This document shows, one piece after another, positions 25,200 through 34,200 of a DNA stretch of 64,000 bases (positions within the stretch are counted from its first letter, which is position 1; each line of letters opens with the position of its first letter). Position numbers and translations under genes: made by a program. The notes below the pieces were generated by a model that did not search any database, was not told the origin of the DNA, and worked only from the letters and a program-made list of their open reading frames with translations. The stretch spans positions 1-64,000 of the forward strand of contig JACPIT010000011.1 of NCBI GenBank assembly GCA_016187945.1, read 5' to 3'. The DNA is from Opitutia bacterium. GTDB taxonomy: Bacteria; Verrucomicrobiota; Verrucomicrobiia; Opitutales; Opitutaceae.

Positions 25200-25793
25200 A
25201 TGAAACACCTGAAAGTTCTCCTCTCCTCGCTCGCGCTCTCCAGCCTGGCGCTCGCGCAATCCAACGCGCCGCAAGCGGCTCCCGCCGCTCCGGCTCCGAC
25301 CGTCGCCGCTCCTGCGGTCGATGCCGCCAAGCTCGCGCTCGCCCGCGAAGTCATCGCCGCCATGCAGGCCGACAAGATGCTCGATCGCATGACCGCGCAG
25401 ATGAAACAAATGGCGATGCAGATGACGGCCTTGCCGTCGGACACGCCGCCCGCGAAGCGCGCGAAAGCCGAAGCGCTTTCCAACAAGATCATGGACCTCT
25501 CGATGGAAGCCGCGAAAGGCATGATCGCCAAAATGGACGCGCTCTACGCCGAGGTTTACAGCGAGGCCGAGCTGAAGGCCATGAAGGCGTTCTTCGCCTC
25601 GCCCGAAGGCCAATCGATGCTCGCGAAGCAGCCGCAAGTCATGCAGCGCGTCATGCCGCTCGCGCAGGCGATGCAGACCGAGCTGATGCCGAAAATCCAA
25701 CAGCTCGTTCAACAAGCCCAGGCCGAGGAAGCCGCTGAAGCCGCCGCCGCGACCGAAACGCCCGCGGCCAAAGCCACCGAGCCCGCGAAGTAA
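25200..25793 (+). CDS. DUF2059-domain exported protein
   Basis: 197 aa. Signal peptide 1-19 (ALSSLALA-Q), an Ala/Pro-rich linker to about 40, then a helical Met-rich DUF2059 region (about 45-165) with LYAEVYSEAELKAMKAFFAS and SPEGQSMLAKQP, the family's core. Ends in an Ala/Glu-rich low-complexity tail. Family function is unknown; members are periplasmic. It is followed by an intrinsic terminator at 25847-25875. Confidence 0.88.
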   Translation: MKHLKVLLSSLALSSLALAQSNAPQAAPAAPAPTVAAPAVDAAKLALAREVIAAMQADKMLDRMTAQMKQMAMQMTALPSDTPPAKRAKAEALSNKIMDLSMEAAKGMIAKMDALYAEVYSEAELKAMKAFFASPEGQSMLAKQPQVMQRVMPLAQAMQTELMPKIQQLVQQAQAEEAAEAAAATETPAAKATEPAK

Positions 25794-25833
25794 TCGCTCC
25801 GCCGCCAAGTGTAGCGCCGGCCGAAAAGCGGCA

Positions 25834-26391
25834 CTACTCCGACCGACCCGCCGCCGATCGCGCGGCGGGTTTTTTCCTGGGCGGATACGGCACGACGCCC
25901 ATCCGTCGCAGCCGCGCCTGCACGCACGCCTCCGGATCGCGCTTGGCCCGCCGCAACGCCGCGCTCACCCCGGCGCGAAATTCCGGGTGGCGCTGCGCCA
26001 GCAGCCACAGCGCGTTCAAGCTGCACACGCGCACCGTCGCCTTCGGGTCGCCCAATCCACGGCGCAGAAACGCGGCGACTTCCTCCACCGCCGTCTCCAT
26101 CCGCTCCGGCTGCTCCACCCACAACTGGCAAAGCGTCAGTCGTGCGAGGTGCGAGCGCACGCCGTCCAAGCCATCGATCAGAATCGCCCAGGCCGCCGCG
26201 GTCGGCAGGCCGCCTTCTTTCAGCCAACGGCGCAACATCCATGCGCCCGCGAGTTCGAGCCGCGGCGAGCCGCTGACGATCGCCTCCGCCAGCGTGAGCG
26301 CGTAACGCGGATGCCCGCGGTTCCGCTCGTGCCAGCGACCCATCTGCGGCACGGAAAGCCTCGGATCCGACTCCAACTCGTCGAGCAACAT
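25834..26391 (-). CDS. HEAT-repeat-like protein
   Basis: 185 aa from ATG 26391. All-helical pattern with repeated motifs of the form RLELAGAWMLRRWLKEGG, VRSHLARLTLCQLW and ATVRVCSLNALWLLAQRHPEF, resembling two or three HEAT/DNA-alkylation-repeat units, which usually act as protein-binding scaffolds. The C-terminal KKPAARSAAGRSE is encoded by the reverse strand of the DUF2059 terminator. No signal peptide. Partner unknown. Confidence 0.7.
   Translation of the reverse strand: MLLDELESDPRLSVPQMGRWHERNRGHPRYALTLAEAIVSGSPRLELAGAWMLRRWLKEGGLPTAAAWAILIDGLDGVRSHLARLTLCQLWVEQPERMETAVEEVAAFLRRGLGDPKATVRVCSLNALWLLAQRHPEFRAGVSAALRRAKRDPEACVQARLRRMGVVPYPPRKKPAARSAAGRSE
25847..25875 (+). terminator. Intrinsic terminator of the DUF2059 gene, inside the convergent coding region
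   Basis: Stem CCCGCCGC / GCGGCGGG with a seven-base loop and six T after it. It ends plus-strand transcription from 25200 and at the same time encodes the last residues of the minus-strand HEAT-like protein. Confidence 0.8.
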
Positions 26392-26437
26392 GGAGCCTTT
26401 GTGACCAAATCCGCCGGCGAAAGCGACGCTGCGTGCA

Positions 26438-26531
26438 GTAGCGCCGGTCTCCGACCGGCGAAGCTCAGCGCGGCGCGCAAACTTCACCCGCGAGAGACCG
26501 TCAAACCCAGCCGGTCGAAGACCGGCTCTAC
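26438..26531. repeat. Palindromic repeat, family F variant
   Basis: GTAGCGCCGGTCTCCGACCG and CCGGTCGAAGACCGGCTCTA as facing arms, upstream of recD2. The recD2 reading frame runs through it, but the GTG at 26590 downstream is the likely start. Confidence 0.8.
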
Positions 26532-26589
26532 TCCTCCCGCCACGCGCGAGCTTGCTCGCGCGTCCGCGCCCGCTAACCGTTCTCCGCGC

Positions 26590-29076
26590 GTGGCCGCACC
26601 TTCCGCTAACTCCCTCACCGGCGTCCTCGAGCGCATCATTTTCTTCAACGAGGAAAACCACTACACCATCGCGGAGCTGCGCCCGGAAACGGCGAAATCC
26701 GCGGACGACCGCGTCACCATCGTCGGTCCACTCCCGGGCGTGCAATGCGGCGAAACCCTCGAACTCACCGGCGAGTGGACGAAGCACGCGCAACACGGCG
26801 CGCAGTTCAAAGTCACCGGCTTTAAGAGCGAGCTGCCCTCCTCCGTCTACGGCATCCGCAAATACCTCGGCAGTGGCCTCGTCCCCGGCATCGGCAAAGT
26901 TTACGCCAACAAGATCGTCGACGCGTTCGGCACCGACACGTTCCGCGTGCTCAGCGAAGAGTCTGGCAAGCTCCGTAAAGTCCCCGGCATCGGCAAAGTC
27001 CGCGCCACCGCGATCAAAGCCGCGTGGGACGAGCAGAAAACGCTCCGCGAAGTCCACATCTACCTCCAGACCTATGGCGTCACGACTTCGCAGTGCGTGA
27101 AGATCGTGAACAAATTCGGCGTCGCCGCGCCGCAAGTCATCCGCGAGGAGCCGTATCGCATCGCGCGCGAGATCGACGGCATCGGTTTCAAGACCGCCGA
27201 CCGCCTCGCGATCAACCTCGGCTTCGCCAACGACGCCGCACCGCGCCTCGACGCCGGCCTGATCTACGCGCTCGAGACGCTGCAGGAGGAAGGCCACACC
27301 GCCTACCCGCGCGAGGACCTCGTCACCTACACCGCCACGCTGCTCGAGACTTCCGCCGAACGCGTCGAGGCCCGCATCGACGCGCTCATCGCCCAGAAAG
27401 CCATCGTCGCGCACCTGCCGCCGGGATCGGGAGTAGGGCCGGCTTCAGCCGGCCCGATTCGTGTGGAGGGCGCCGCTCCGTCGGCGCCGGTAGGTCGAGT
27501 CGTCCCCGACGAGCCGAAACGTCGCGATGCCCCGCGGCTCACCGAGGACGGTTCGCCCTACCCGCAGGAAATCCCAAACCCCAAATCCCAAACCGGCCAG
27601 CGCGCAGCGCCTCCGCCCAATCCTCCGGCCATTCCGCAATCCGCATTCCGCAATCCGCAATCGTTCCTCCAGCTTCCCGTCAACTCCCGCGCCGAACAAA
27701 AAATCGCCGACACCGTGCGTCGTCTCGGCGTCGCGCCGAGCGGCCTGCCACCGATCAAAGTCGATGCGGCCGTCACATGGGCGCAGGAGAAGGCCGGCTT
27801 CGAGTTCCACGGCCTGCAATCCGCCGCGATCAAGAACGCGCTGCTCCACAAGTTTTCCATCCTCACCGGCGGACCCGGCACCGGCAAAACCACGATCCTC
27901 CGCGCGCTCGTCGATATTCTGAAGGCGAAGAAAGTCCGCGTGACGCTCGCCGCGCCCACCGGCCGCGCCGCGCAGCGCCTCGCCGAGACGACCGGCGGCT
28001 TCGCGTCGACGATTCACCGCCTGCTGAAGTTCGAGAACGGCGCGTTCACCGTGAACGAGTCGCACCCGCTCGCGACCGATTTTCTCATCGTCGACGAAGC
28101 CTCGATGCTCGACGTGCGCCTCGCCGCCGCGCTCCTCCAAGCCGTGCCGAACCGCGCGCATCTGCTCCTCGTCGGCGACATCGACCAGCTCCCCAGCGTC
28201 GGCGCCGGCAACGTGCTGAAGGATCTGATCGCGGTCAGCGGCGAACTGCTCTCCGCCCCTCAACTCTCAACCCTCAACTCTCAACTCACCGCGCCCGGCG
28301 CGGTGCTCCCCGTCACCCGCCTCTCCTTCGTTTATCGCCAGGGCAAGGAGAGCGCGATCGTCACGACCGCTCACGCGATCAACGAAGGCGTCGCTCAACC
28401 GCCGCCGGTGTTGAGCGAAGTCGAGAAGGCGCAGACGTGGAGCGACCTGAACTTCATCGCCGCGACCGACGCCGAGGATTGCCTCGCAAAGATCGTCGAG
28501 CTCACGACGCGTTTCATTCCGACGCATTTCCAGTGGTTTAACCCGATCACCGACGTGCAGGTGCTCGCGCCGATGCACAAGGGCACTGTCGGCGTCGGCA
28601 ACCTCAACACGCGCCTGCAAGCCGCGCTCAACCCGCACCAGAAAGGCCTGCGCGCCGTGAGCGGCGAGTATCGGCCAGGCGACAAGCTCATCCAACTGCG
28701 CAACAATTACGACAAGGGCCTCTTCAACGGCGACATCGGCACCGTCGTCAGCACCGATCTCACGAAGGGCACGCTGATCGCCGATTTCGACGGCGACCAG
28801 CACGTGTTCGAGCGCGGCGAGTTCGGCGACGTCGCCCTTGCCTACTGCATCAGCATCCACAAGTCGCAAGGCAGCGAGTATCCTGTCGTCATCGTGCCGC
28901 TGTTGAAGGCGCACTTCATGATGCTCCAGCGCAACCTCGTCTACACGGCGATCACGCGCGGGAAGAAAAAGGTTTTCGTCGTCGGCGAACCGGCCGCCTA
29001 TTCGATGGCTGTGCGCAACGCCGAATCGAAGCAGCGCTGCACGCATCTCAGAGAGAAGATTCTGGCCGGCTTCTGA
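26590..29076 (+). CDS. recD2: RecD2-type ATP-dependent DNA helicase with in-frame repeat insertions
   Basis: 828 aa from GTG 26590 (RecD2 is usually about 720-750). The N-terminal OB/helical region begins SLTGVLERIIFFNEENHYTI; two helix-hairpin-helix motifs contain VPGIGK (about 98 and 133). Walker A GGPGTGKTT is at 427-435, Walker B IVDEASM and VGDIDQLPSVGAG follow, and the C-terminal UvrD-like domain has SIHKSQGSEYPVVIVPL and YTAITRGKKKV. It unwinds DNA 5'-3' in repair. Oddities: residues about 279-359 are encoded by a string of repeats (27430-27660), and 557-570 and 603-615 by two further repeat types, all without breaking frame. These regions would be loops. Whether the helicase works is unknown. 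Confidence 0.9.
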   Translation: MAAPSANSLTGVLERIIFFNEENHYTIAELRPETAKSADDRVTIVGPLPGVQCGETLELTGEWTKHAQHGAQFKVTGFKSELPSSVYGIRKYLGSGLVPGIGKVYANKIVDAFGTDTFRVLSEESGKLRKVPGIGKVRATAIKAAWDEQKTLREVHIYLQTYGVTTSQCVKIVNKFGVAAPQVIREEPYRIAREIDGIGFKTADRLAINLGFANDAAPRLDAGLIYALETLQEEGHTAYPREDLVTYTATLLETSAERVEARIDALIAQKAIVAHLPPGSGVGPASAGPIRVEGAAPSAPVGRVVPDEPKRRDAPRLTEDGSPYPQEIPNPKSQTGQRAAPPPNPPAIPQSAFRNPQSFLQLPVNSRAEQKIADTVRRLGVAPSGLPPIKVDAAVTWAQEKAGFEFHGLQSAAIKNALLHKFSILTGGPGTGKTTILRALVDILKAKKVRVTLAAPTGRAAQRLAETTGGFASTIHRLLKFENGAFTVNESHPLATDFLIVDEASMLDVRLAAALLQAVPNRAHLLLVGDIDQLPSVGAGNVLKDLIAVSGELLSAPQLSTLNSQLTAPGAVLPVTRLSFVYRQGKESAIVTTAHAINEGVAQPPPVLSEVEKAQTWSDLNFIAATDAEDCLAKIVELTTRFIPTHFQWFNPITDVQVLAPMHKGTVGVGNLNTRLQAALNPHQKGLRAVSGEYRPGDKLIQLRNNYDKGLFNGDIGTVVSTDLTKGTLIADFDGDQHVFERGEFGDVALAYCISIHKSQGSEYPVVIVPLLKAHFMMLQRNLVYTAITRGKKKVFVVGEPAAYSMAVRNAESKQRCTHLREKILAGF
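27433..27561. repeat. Family F arm plus complete family D element inside recD2
   Basis: 27433-27455 GTAGGGCCGGCTTCAGCCGG-type arm; 27490-27516 and 27535-27561 are the two arms of a family D element (GTAGGTCGAGTCGTCCCCGA ... CGGTTCGCCCTAC). Translated in frame without stop codons. Confidence 0.85.
27572..27662. repeat. Short tandem repeats inside recD2
   Basis: ATCCCAAACCCCAAATCCCA followed, after a GC spacer, by ATTCCGCAATCCGC repeated about twice. Unit lengths near 7-9 bases; unlike the surrounding codon use. In frame. A third patch, 28258-28288, repeats CTCAACTCTCAA, and 28408-28428 is GTTGAGCGAAGTCGAGAAGG. Confidence 0.8.
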
Positions 29077-29105
29077 CCCGCGCCGCGCGAACCTGGCGCT
29101 CGCGG

Positions 29106-29189
29106 TGCAGGAGAGGATTTGCGCCGCAATCCCCGCGTGCTGCGTTCTTACTGTCCTCGCCACCCTCGCGACGTGAAGCGGCTCCTGCA
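29106..29189. repeat. Palindromic repeat, family A, degenerate copy
   Basis: TGCAGGAGAGGATTTGCGCC at left and GACGTGAAGCGGCTCCTGCA at right; several mismatches to the 2818 and 12326 copies. Between recD2 and the STAS-like gene. Confidence 0.6.
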
Positions 29190-29303
29190 ATTTCGGCGAA
29201 CGTGGGCTCGCAGTCGCGCGTCCACCGTTTGCGTTCGATGCCGAGTTGGGCAACGTCTGCGGTGGCCGCCGTTTCCTACCGCACGAGCCGCCACTCGTTC
29301 TCG

Positions 29304-29705
29304 ATGCCGCAAGAACTCCACATCGACGAGACCCAACGCGTCGTCTGGACCCGCTGCTGGGGGACGTTGACCGACGCGGACATCACCTCGCAGCAAGCGG
29401 CGTTGCGCGCCGATCCGCGTTTTCGCGCGACGTTTTTCCAGCTCGTCGACACGACCGACGTCGTGGAAGTGGACGTCTCCGCCCGCACGATGCTCGCGCT
29501 GGGCCAGAGCCAGCTTTTCGCCACGACGGCGAAACGCGCCTACGTCGTGCAGCGCGACGTGATCTTCGGCCTCGTGCGCATGTATGGCCTCTATCAGGGG
29601 CTGCGCGGGCGCGCGGAGATTCAGGCCTTCCGCACACGCGCCGAGGCCGTCGAGTGGCTCGGCGTGACCGACCCGGACTCGCGCCCGGCCGAGACGAACG
29701 GCTGA
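29304..29705 (+). CDS. Small protein, possibly STAS/SpoIIAA-like
   Basis: 133 aa from ATG 29304. Opens with a beta-rich segment (LHIDETQRVVWTRCWGTLTD), then alternating helices and strands (ATFFQLVDTTDVVEVDVSAR; KRAYVVQRDVIFGLVRMYGL), a pattern that fits a STAS/SpoIIAA-like fold where the protein carries an effector-binding helix after strand 3. It ends EAVEWLGVTDPDSR. No membrane segment or catalytic motif. Monocistronic. The function is unknown and the fold call is an inference from pattern only. Confidence 0.65.
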   Translation: MPQELHIDETQRVVWTRCWGTLTDADITSQQAALRADPRFRATFFQLVDTTDVVEVDVSARTMLALGQSQLFATTAKRAYVVQRDVIFGLVRMYGLYQGLRGRAEIQAFRTRAEAVEWLGVTDPDSRPAETNG

Positions 29706-29814
29706 CGCAGAAGCGCCCGGATGCGCCAGAGTCGCGCAGAAGGCGGCTCGCCTTCAGTGAGTCGCGGGCCACCGCCAGGGGCGCGGCAAGACTGCGGCCC
29801 CGCCGCTCCCGGCC

Positions 29815-30705
29815 TCACTCCGCGCGCAGCGCGAGCGCGAGCGCTTTCCAAATCAGCGGCGGATGATTGGAAATGATGCCGTCCACTCCGAGATCGAGCA
29901 TTTGCCGGGCAGTCGCGACGTCGTTGACGGTGTAGACCCAAACCTTGAGCCCGCGCGCGTGCGCCTCGCGCACGGAATCGTGCGTCACGTGGTCGCGGCT
30001 CCACGCCGCCACGCTCGCGCCGGCGGCGGCGAGGCGGTCGAGCTGCTGCGGGCTGAGTGCTTTTTCGGCATCGGTGAACGGCTGGCCCTTCGCGGGCGCG
30101 ACGGGGCCGAGCGCGGCGAGCACCTGCTCCGGGGCGAGCGCGTGGAAGTCGCGCAGGTAATCCCAGTCGAAGCTTTGCACGACCACGCGGTTGATCCAGC
30201 CACGGTGGCGCAGCAACTCGACGCACGTGCGAGCATCGCCGGCCTTGCGCTCCACCAGAGTGACGGCGTGGGGCGTGATGAGCTCGATCGCCTCGGTGAG
30301 CAACGGCAGCCGCGTGCCAGCGAAGCGCCCGTCGAACCAGCGGCCGGCGTCGAGCGACTGCAGCTCGGCGAGCGTGTGCTCGCTCGCGCGAATTTTCTCG
30401 CCGCCCCAACGTTGGCGCGCGTCGGTGGTGCGATCGAGCGTGGCGTCGTGCAAGACGACGAGCGCGCCATCGCTCGTGTGGTGATAGTCGAGTTCGACCA
30501 TGTCGGCGCCAGCGAGCGTGGCGGCGGCGAAGCTCGGCAGCGTGTTCTCCGGCGCCGCACCGGAATACCCGCGGTGCGCGATCACCAGCGGCCGCGTGAT
30601 GCGCAAGAGCTCCGGCGCGGCGGGCGGCGGCGTATCGGCCGCGGCGAAGGAAGCACCGAACAGAATGACGTGGCAGAGCAGAAGCGACAGCGGGCGGATC
30701 AGCAT
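29815..30705 (-). CDS. Exported glycerophosphodiester phosphodiesterase (GDPD)
   Basis: 296 aa from ATG 30705, with a signal peptide (1-23). GDPD TIM-barrel catalytic residues: H44-R45 (IAHRGYSG), E71 and D73 (VELDYHHT), H86 (VVLHDATLDRT), and the closing GVDGIISNHP. It hydrolyses glycerophosphodiesters such as glycerophosphocholine to glycerol 3-phosphate and alcohol with a divalent metal, in the periplasm. It lies downstream of the TonB-receptor cassette 31205-36375, separated by 500 repeat-rich bases. A second, longer GDPD is at 47404-48432. Confidence 0.92.
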   Translation of the reverse strand: MLIRPLSLLLCHVILFGASFAAADTPPPAAPELLRITRPLVIAHRGYSGAAPENTLPSFAAATLAGADMVELDYHHTSDGALVVLHDATLDRTTDARQRWGGEKIRASEHTLAELQSLDAGRWFDGRFAGTRLPLLTEAIELITPHAVTLVERKAGDARTCVELLRHRGWINRVVVQSFDWDYLRDFHALAPEQVLAALGPVAPAKGQPFTDAEKALSPQQLDRLAAAGASVAAWSRDHVTHDSVREAHARGLKVWVYTVNDVATARQMLDLGVDGIISNHPPLIWKALALALRAE

Positions 30706-30928
30706 GCGATGACGAAAACGCTCGGAGCGCGGCGGGACAATACGGTTTGGCGGGAAAAAGCCCCGGCCCGTCCACGTGTGGAAGCGGCAAAACAAGCCTG
30801 ATCCCCACCGCTTCGGGCGACCGCGCGACCGTCTAAAGCGCGCGATCCGTGGACAGGCCGGGAAACGATTTCGTGGCGAGAGCGGTGTGATTTCACGCAG
30901 GTTGAGGTTCGCGCTGAAAGCGGGTGCG

Positions 30929-31163
30929 GGTGGAGCGCGTCGGCGCGCGCGTGGCGAGCAAGTCCCAGCCGGAGCGACGCAATCGCAGGTGGAGCGTGTC
31001 GACCGCAAGACGCGTTCCGCGAACGAACGTTTTTGAGCGAGTCGATGCGCTAAACTGGTTCATGGGTGCCACGGCGATTCGGCAGATGCAGGGCCGAGCT
31101 CCTGCGAGGCCGTTGGTATCCGAGGCAGGCATCGCGTTCGCGGCCTCGCGGGAGCTCGGCCCT
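30929..31163. repeat. Repeat-rich spacer between the first TonB receptor and GDPD genes
   Basis: A partial family E arm (GGTGGAGCGCGTCGG, about 30930) and a separate inverted pair at 31090-31112 and 31141-31163 (AGGGCCGAGCTCCTGCGAGG / complement, here called family H). The rest of 30706-31204 has no gene that can be supported. Confidence 0.65.
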
Positions 31164-31204
31164 CCACCGGGCGATAACCAGGAACGGCGGTTTGAAGACA
31201 TGCC

Positions 31205-34200
31205 CTAGAACGTGATCGTGGCCGTCAGCGAGTAGGAGCGCGGTTGCAGGTAGACGAAAGTCGTCGGGACGGTCACGCGGTCCGGGCGCGTGACGTCGCC
31301 GTCGCGGGCGCGCAGGCCGGTGCTGATGTAGACGAGATCGGTGTTGTTGAGCGCGTTGCCGACGCGGAAATTCAGATCGAGCAGCATGCCGTGCGAGAGC
31401 TTCATCTGGTAACCGGCGGTGAGCGTCGCGGTGTAGTAGGCGTCGCGGTAGATGCGCGTGGTGGCGTCGACCGCCGGGTCGTCGATCGCGGCGAGCGGAT
31501 TGGCGGGGTTGACGATCGTGTCGGCGCCGCGGTTGCCGATGGCGGTGCGGCCGATGTATTGCACGCCGCCGCCGACGCGGAGATTTTTCAGCAGACCGTG
31601 GTCGAAGCGGTAGTCGGTGTAGATGTTGGCGGTGATTTTGGGCAGGTCGTTCTCGGTGATGAGCGTCGGGCTGTTGGTGGCCTTGAAGGTCTGGATGCTG
31701 TTCCAGGCGGCGACGGCGGCGGAGACGTCGGGCGAGCGATTGCCGACAGGCACGGAGAGGTCCACGGTGGCGACGTTGGCAGAGTCGATCAGGCCGCCGG
31801 CGTCGAGCACGATCTGTTTGAGCGTGGCTTCGTTGGCGGCGAGGTAGGCGAACTCGTCCTTGCGCGCGTTCAGGCTGCGGGTTTTCGGCAGGCCGGCGTT
31901 GGCGGTGAGGCGGCAGTTGCGGGTGAGGTTGGCAGTGATGTCGATCTCGTAGCCCTCGCTTTCCTGATCGGAGAAATCGAAGGTGACGGTCGAGAGCGGC
32001 GCGAGACCGCGGGTGTTCATGCCGTTGGCGCTGAGGTCGCCGATCTTGTTCGCATCGACGATGGTGGCGTATTTGCGGGTGTTGCCGGTGTTGTCGAAAG
32101 CGCCGTCGAGCTGCTTGCCGGCGTATTTGCCGAAGGAGGCGTTGACGCGACCGTCGAGGAACGTGAATCGCAGGCCGGCGTCCCAGCCCTCGCCGGAGGA
32201 GACCGGCAGCGACTGGCCGGTGATCGTGATGCCGGCGCCGGGCGGACGAAAGGATTCGGCGTAGTTGGCGTAGGCGCTGATCCACGAAACCACGTGCGCG
32301 ACGGCGCCGTAGGTGACGGTGGTGGCGCTGACGTCGACGGCGGGCGCGGAGTAGTCGTCGCGAAAGCGGTCGTTCGCGTATTGCGGGAGCGGCTTGAAGT
32401 TCGCGTCGCGCGGACGCGAGGCGGCGTCGAGGTAAGCGCCGGTCGTGAGGTTGCCGGCGGCGTCTTTCTGCTGATACTTCAGGTTGAAGTAGTCCGCGGG
32501 GCCGATCGGGCGGTAGTAGATCGTCTGGCCGTCCCAATCGGTCGGGTAGTCGGCCATCGAGTTGTTGGTGTTATTGCCGGAGTAGTTGAGCGCGTGCACG
32601 CGATCGCGGCGCACGCCGCCGACGAGATTCAGGTGGTCTTTGAAGAGTTTGGCCGTGAAAGCGGACTGAAGATAATCGAACGTCGTGTCGGACGCGCGCA
32701 GCGTGCCGATGCTGCGCAGGTCGATGACCTTGGAGACGTGATAGGTGTTGGTCGCGCCGGAGATCGGGTCGACGTAGCGAACGCTCTCGGGATAGAGATT
32801 CGCGATGTCGAGGCTGTCCCAGTAGAAGCGGTAGGTGAAGTTGTCGTCAACGGAGCGGCGGCGGATGTCGGGATTGCGGTCCATCACGGCCGTGTAGGCG
32901 AAGAGGTTGTTGCGGACGTTGCGGCTGCCGGCGATGACGTTGGCGCGGAAGTCGCCCCACTTCGTGTTGTCGAAGACGAGGGCGAGCGCGGCGCGGCCTT
33001 CGCCGATTTTGTTTTTGTAGTAGAACGACGAGGCGAGCGCCTCGCTGTAGACTTTGCCGAAGTTCGGGTTGGTCTGGCCGTTCGGGAGCGTCTGGTTCAC
33101 GTCGATGGTGGCGTTGCCCATGCGCGATGCGGCGGTCTCGACGTGCTTCTTCGTGTCGGCGTAGTTGAAGGCCGCTTCGAGGAACACGTGCTGGCCTTGC
33201 TGGTGCTCGAGGAAGACCGCGCCGTTATGGAAACTGTATTCGAGCGTGGGCAGATCGGGCTGGATGACCGTGTCGCGCGTCGGGCGGCGAAAGGACGAGC
33301 CGGTTTCTGCGAGGCCGAAAAGCTGATCGGCCGAGTAGTAGCTGTCGATCATCAGGCCGCCGTTGACGTTCAGGTTTGCGGTGGAGAGGGCGAGCTTGCC
33401 GCCCACTGGCACGGCGGCGTTGGCGGCGCCGCCCTGCGTGCGCCAGGTGTTGGCCCAGTTCATCACCGTGCCGGCGTCGCTGGCGGGAATGTAGAGATTG
33501 AACGGCGTGGTGCTCGAGCCGAGGCGTGCGAGACCTTTCGCATCGGAGTTGGCGATCGCAGCGACGGGCGACGCGACCACGCTCACGCCATCCCAGCCGG
33601 AGATCGACTCCGACATGGATTCGCGTCCCATGATGGTGCTCTGCTTGTAGTGCTCGTATTCGGCGCGGAGCTGCGTGTGGCGCCACGGCCGATAGGTGCC
33701 GGCGAGGTGCACGCCCTGGCGGTTGTCGAACTCGAGGTCGCGCCACGTCTGTGCGTCTTGCAGCAGGAGGTTCGCGCGCACCGCGAATTTTTCGCCGATG
33801 CGGCGGTTGAGATCGACCGTCGTGCGCAACTTGCCCCACGAGCCGATTTGCACCGAGGCCTTGTAGATGTCGCTGTCGAGCCGGGCGCGCTTGGTCATGC
33901 CGCTGACAACGCCACCGAGGCCGCTCGTGCCGATGAGCAGGGCGTTCGGGCCGCGCGCGAAGTCGATGCGCTCCTGGCTGTAGGTGTCGGCGTTGAGGCC
34001 GAGCAGAAAAAAATTCCGCTGCGCCCCGTTCGTCCAGACGCCGCGCGAGACGACGCTCGATCCGCCCTCGTTGTCGTTGTAGCGATACGCGCTCAGCGCT
34101 GCGATCGGCATGTAGGAGCCGACGGACCAGGTGAGGGCGGCCTCCTGGTTATCCAAGCTGAGGGCATCGAGAAAATCGCGCGTGAGCACCGAGTAGGCCA

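Noticed and set aside
26438-26589. Longer recD2 start (frame open back to 25987)
   Set aside because: The upstream part is antisense to the HEAT-like gene and passes through a repeat; RecD2 homology begins just after GTG 26590.
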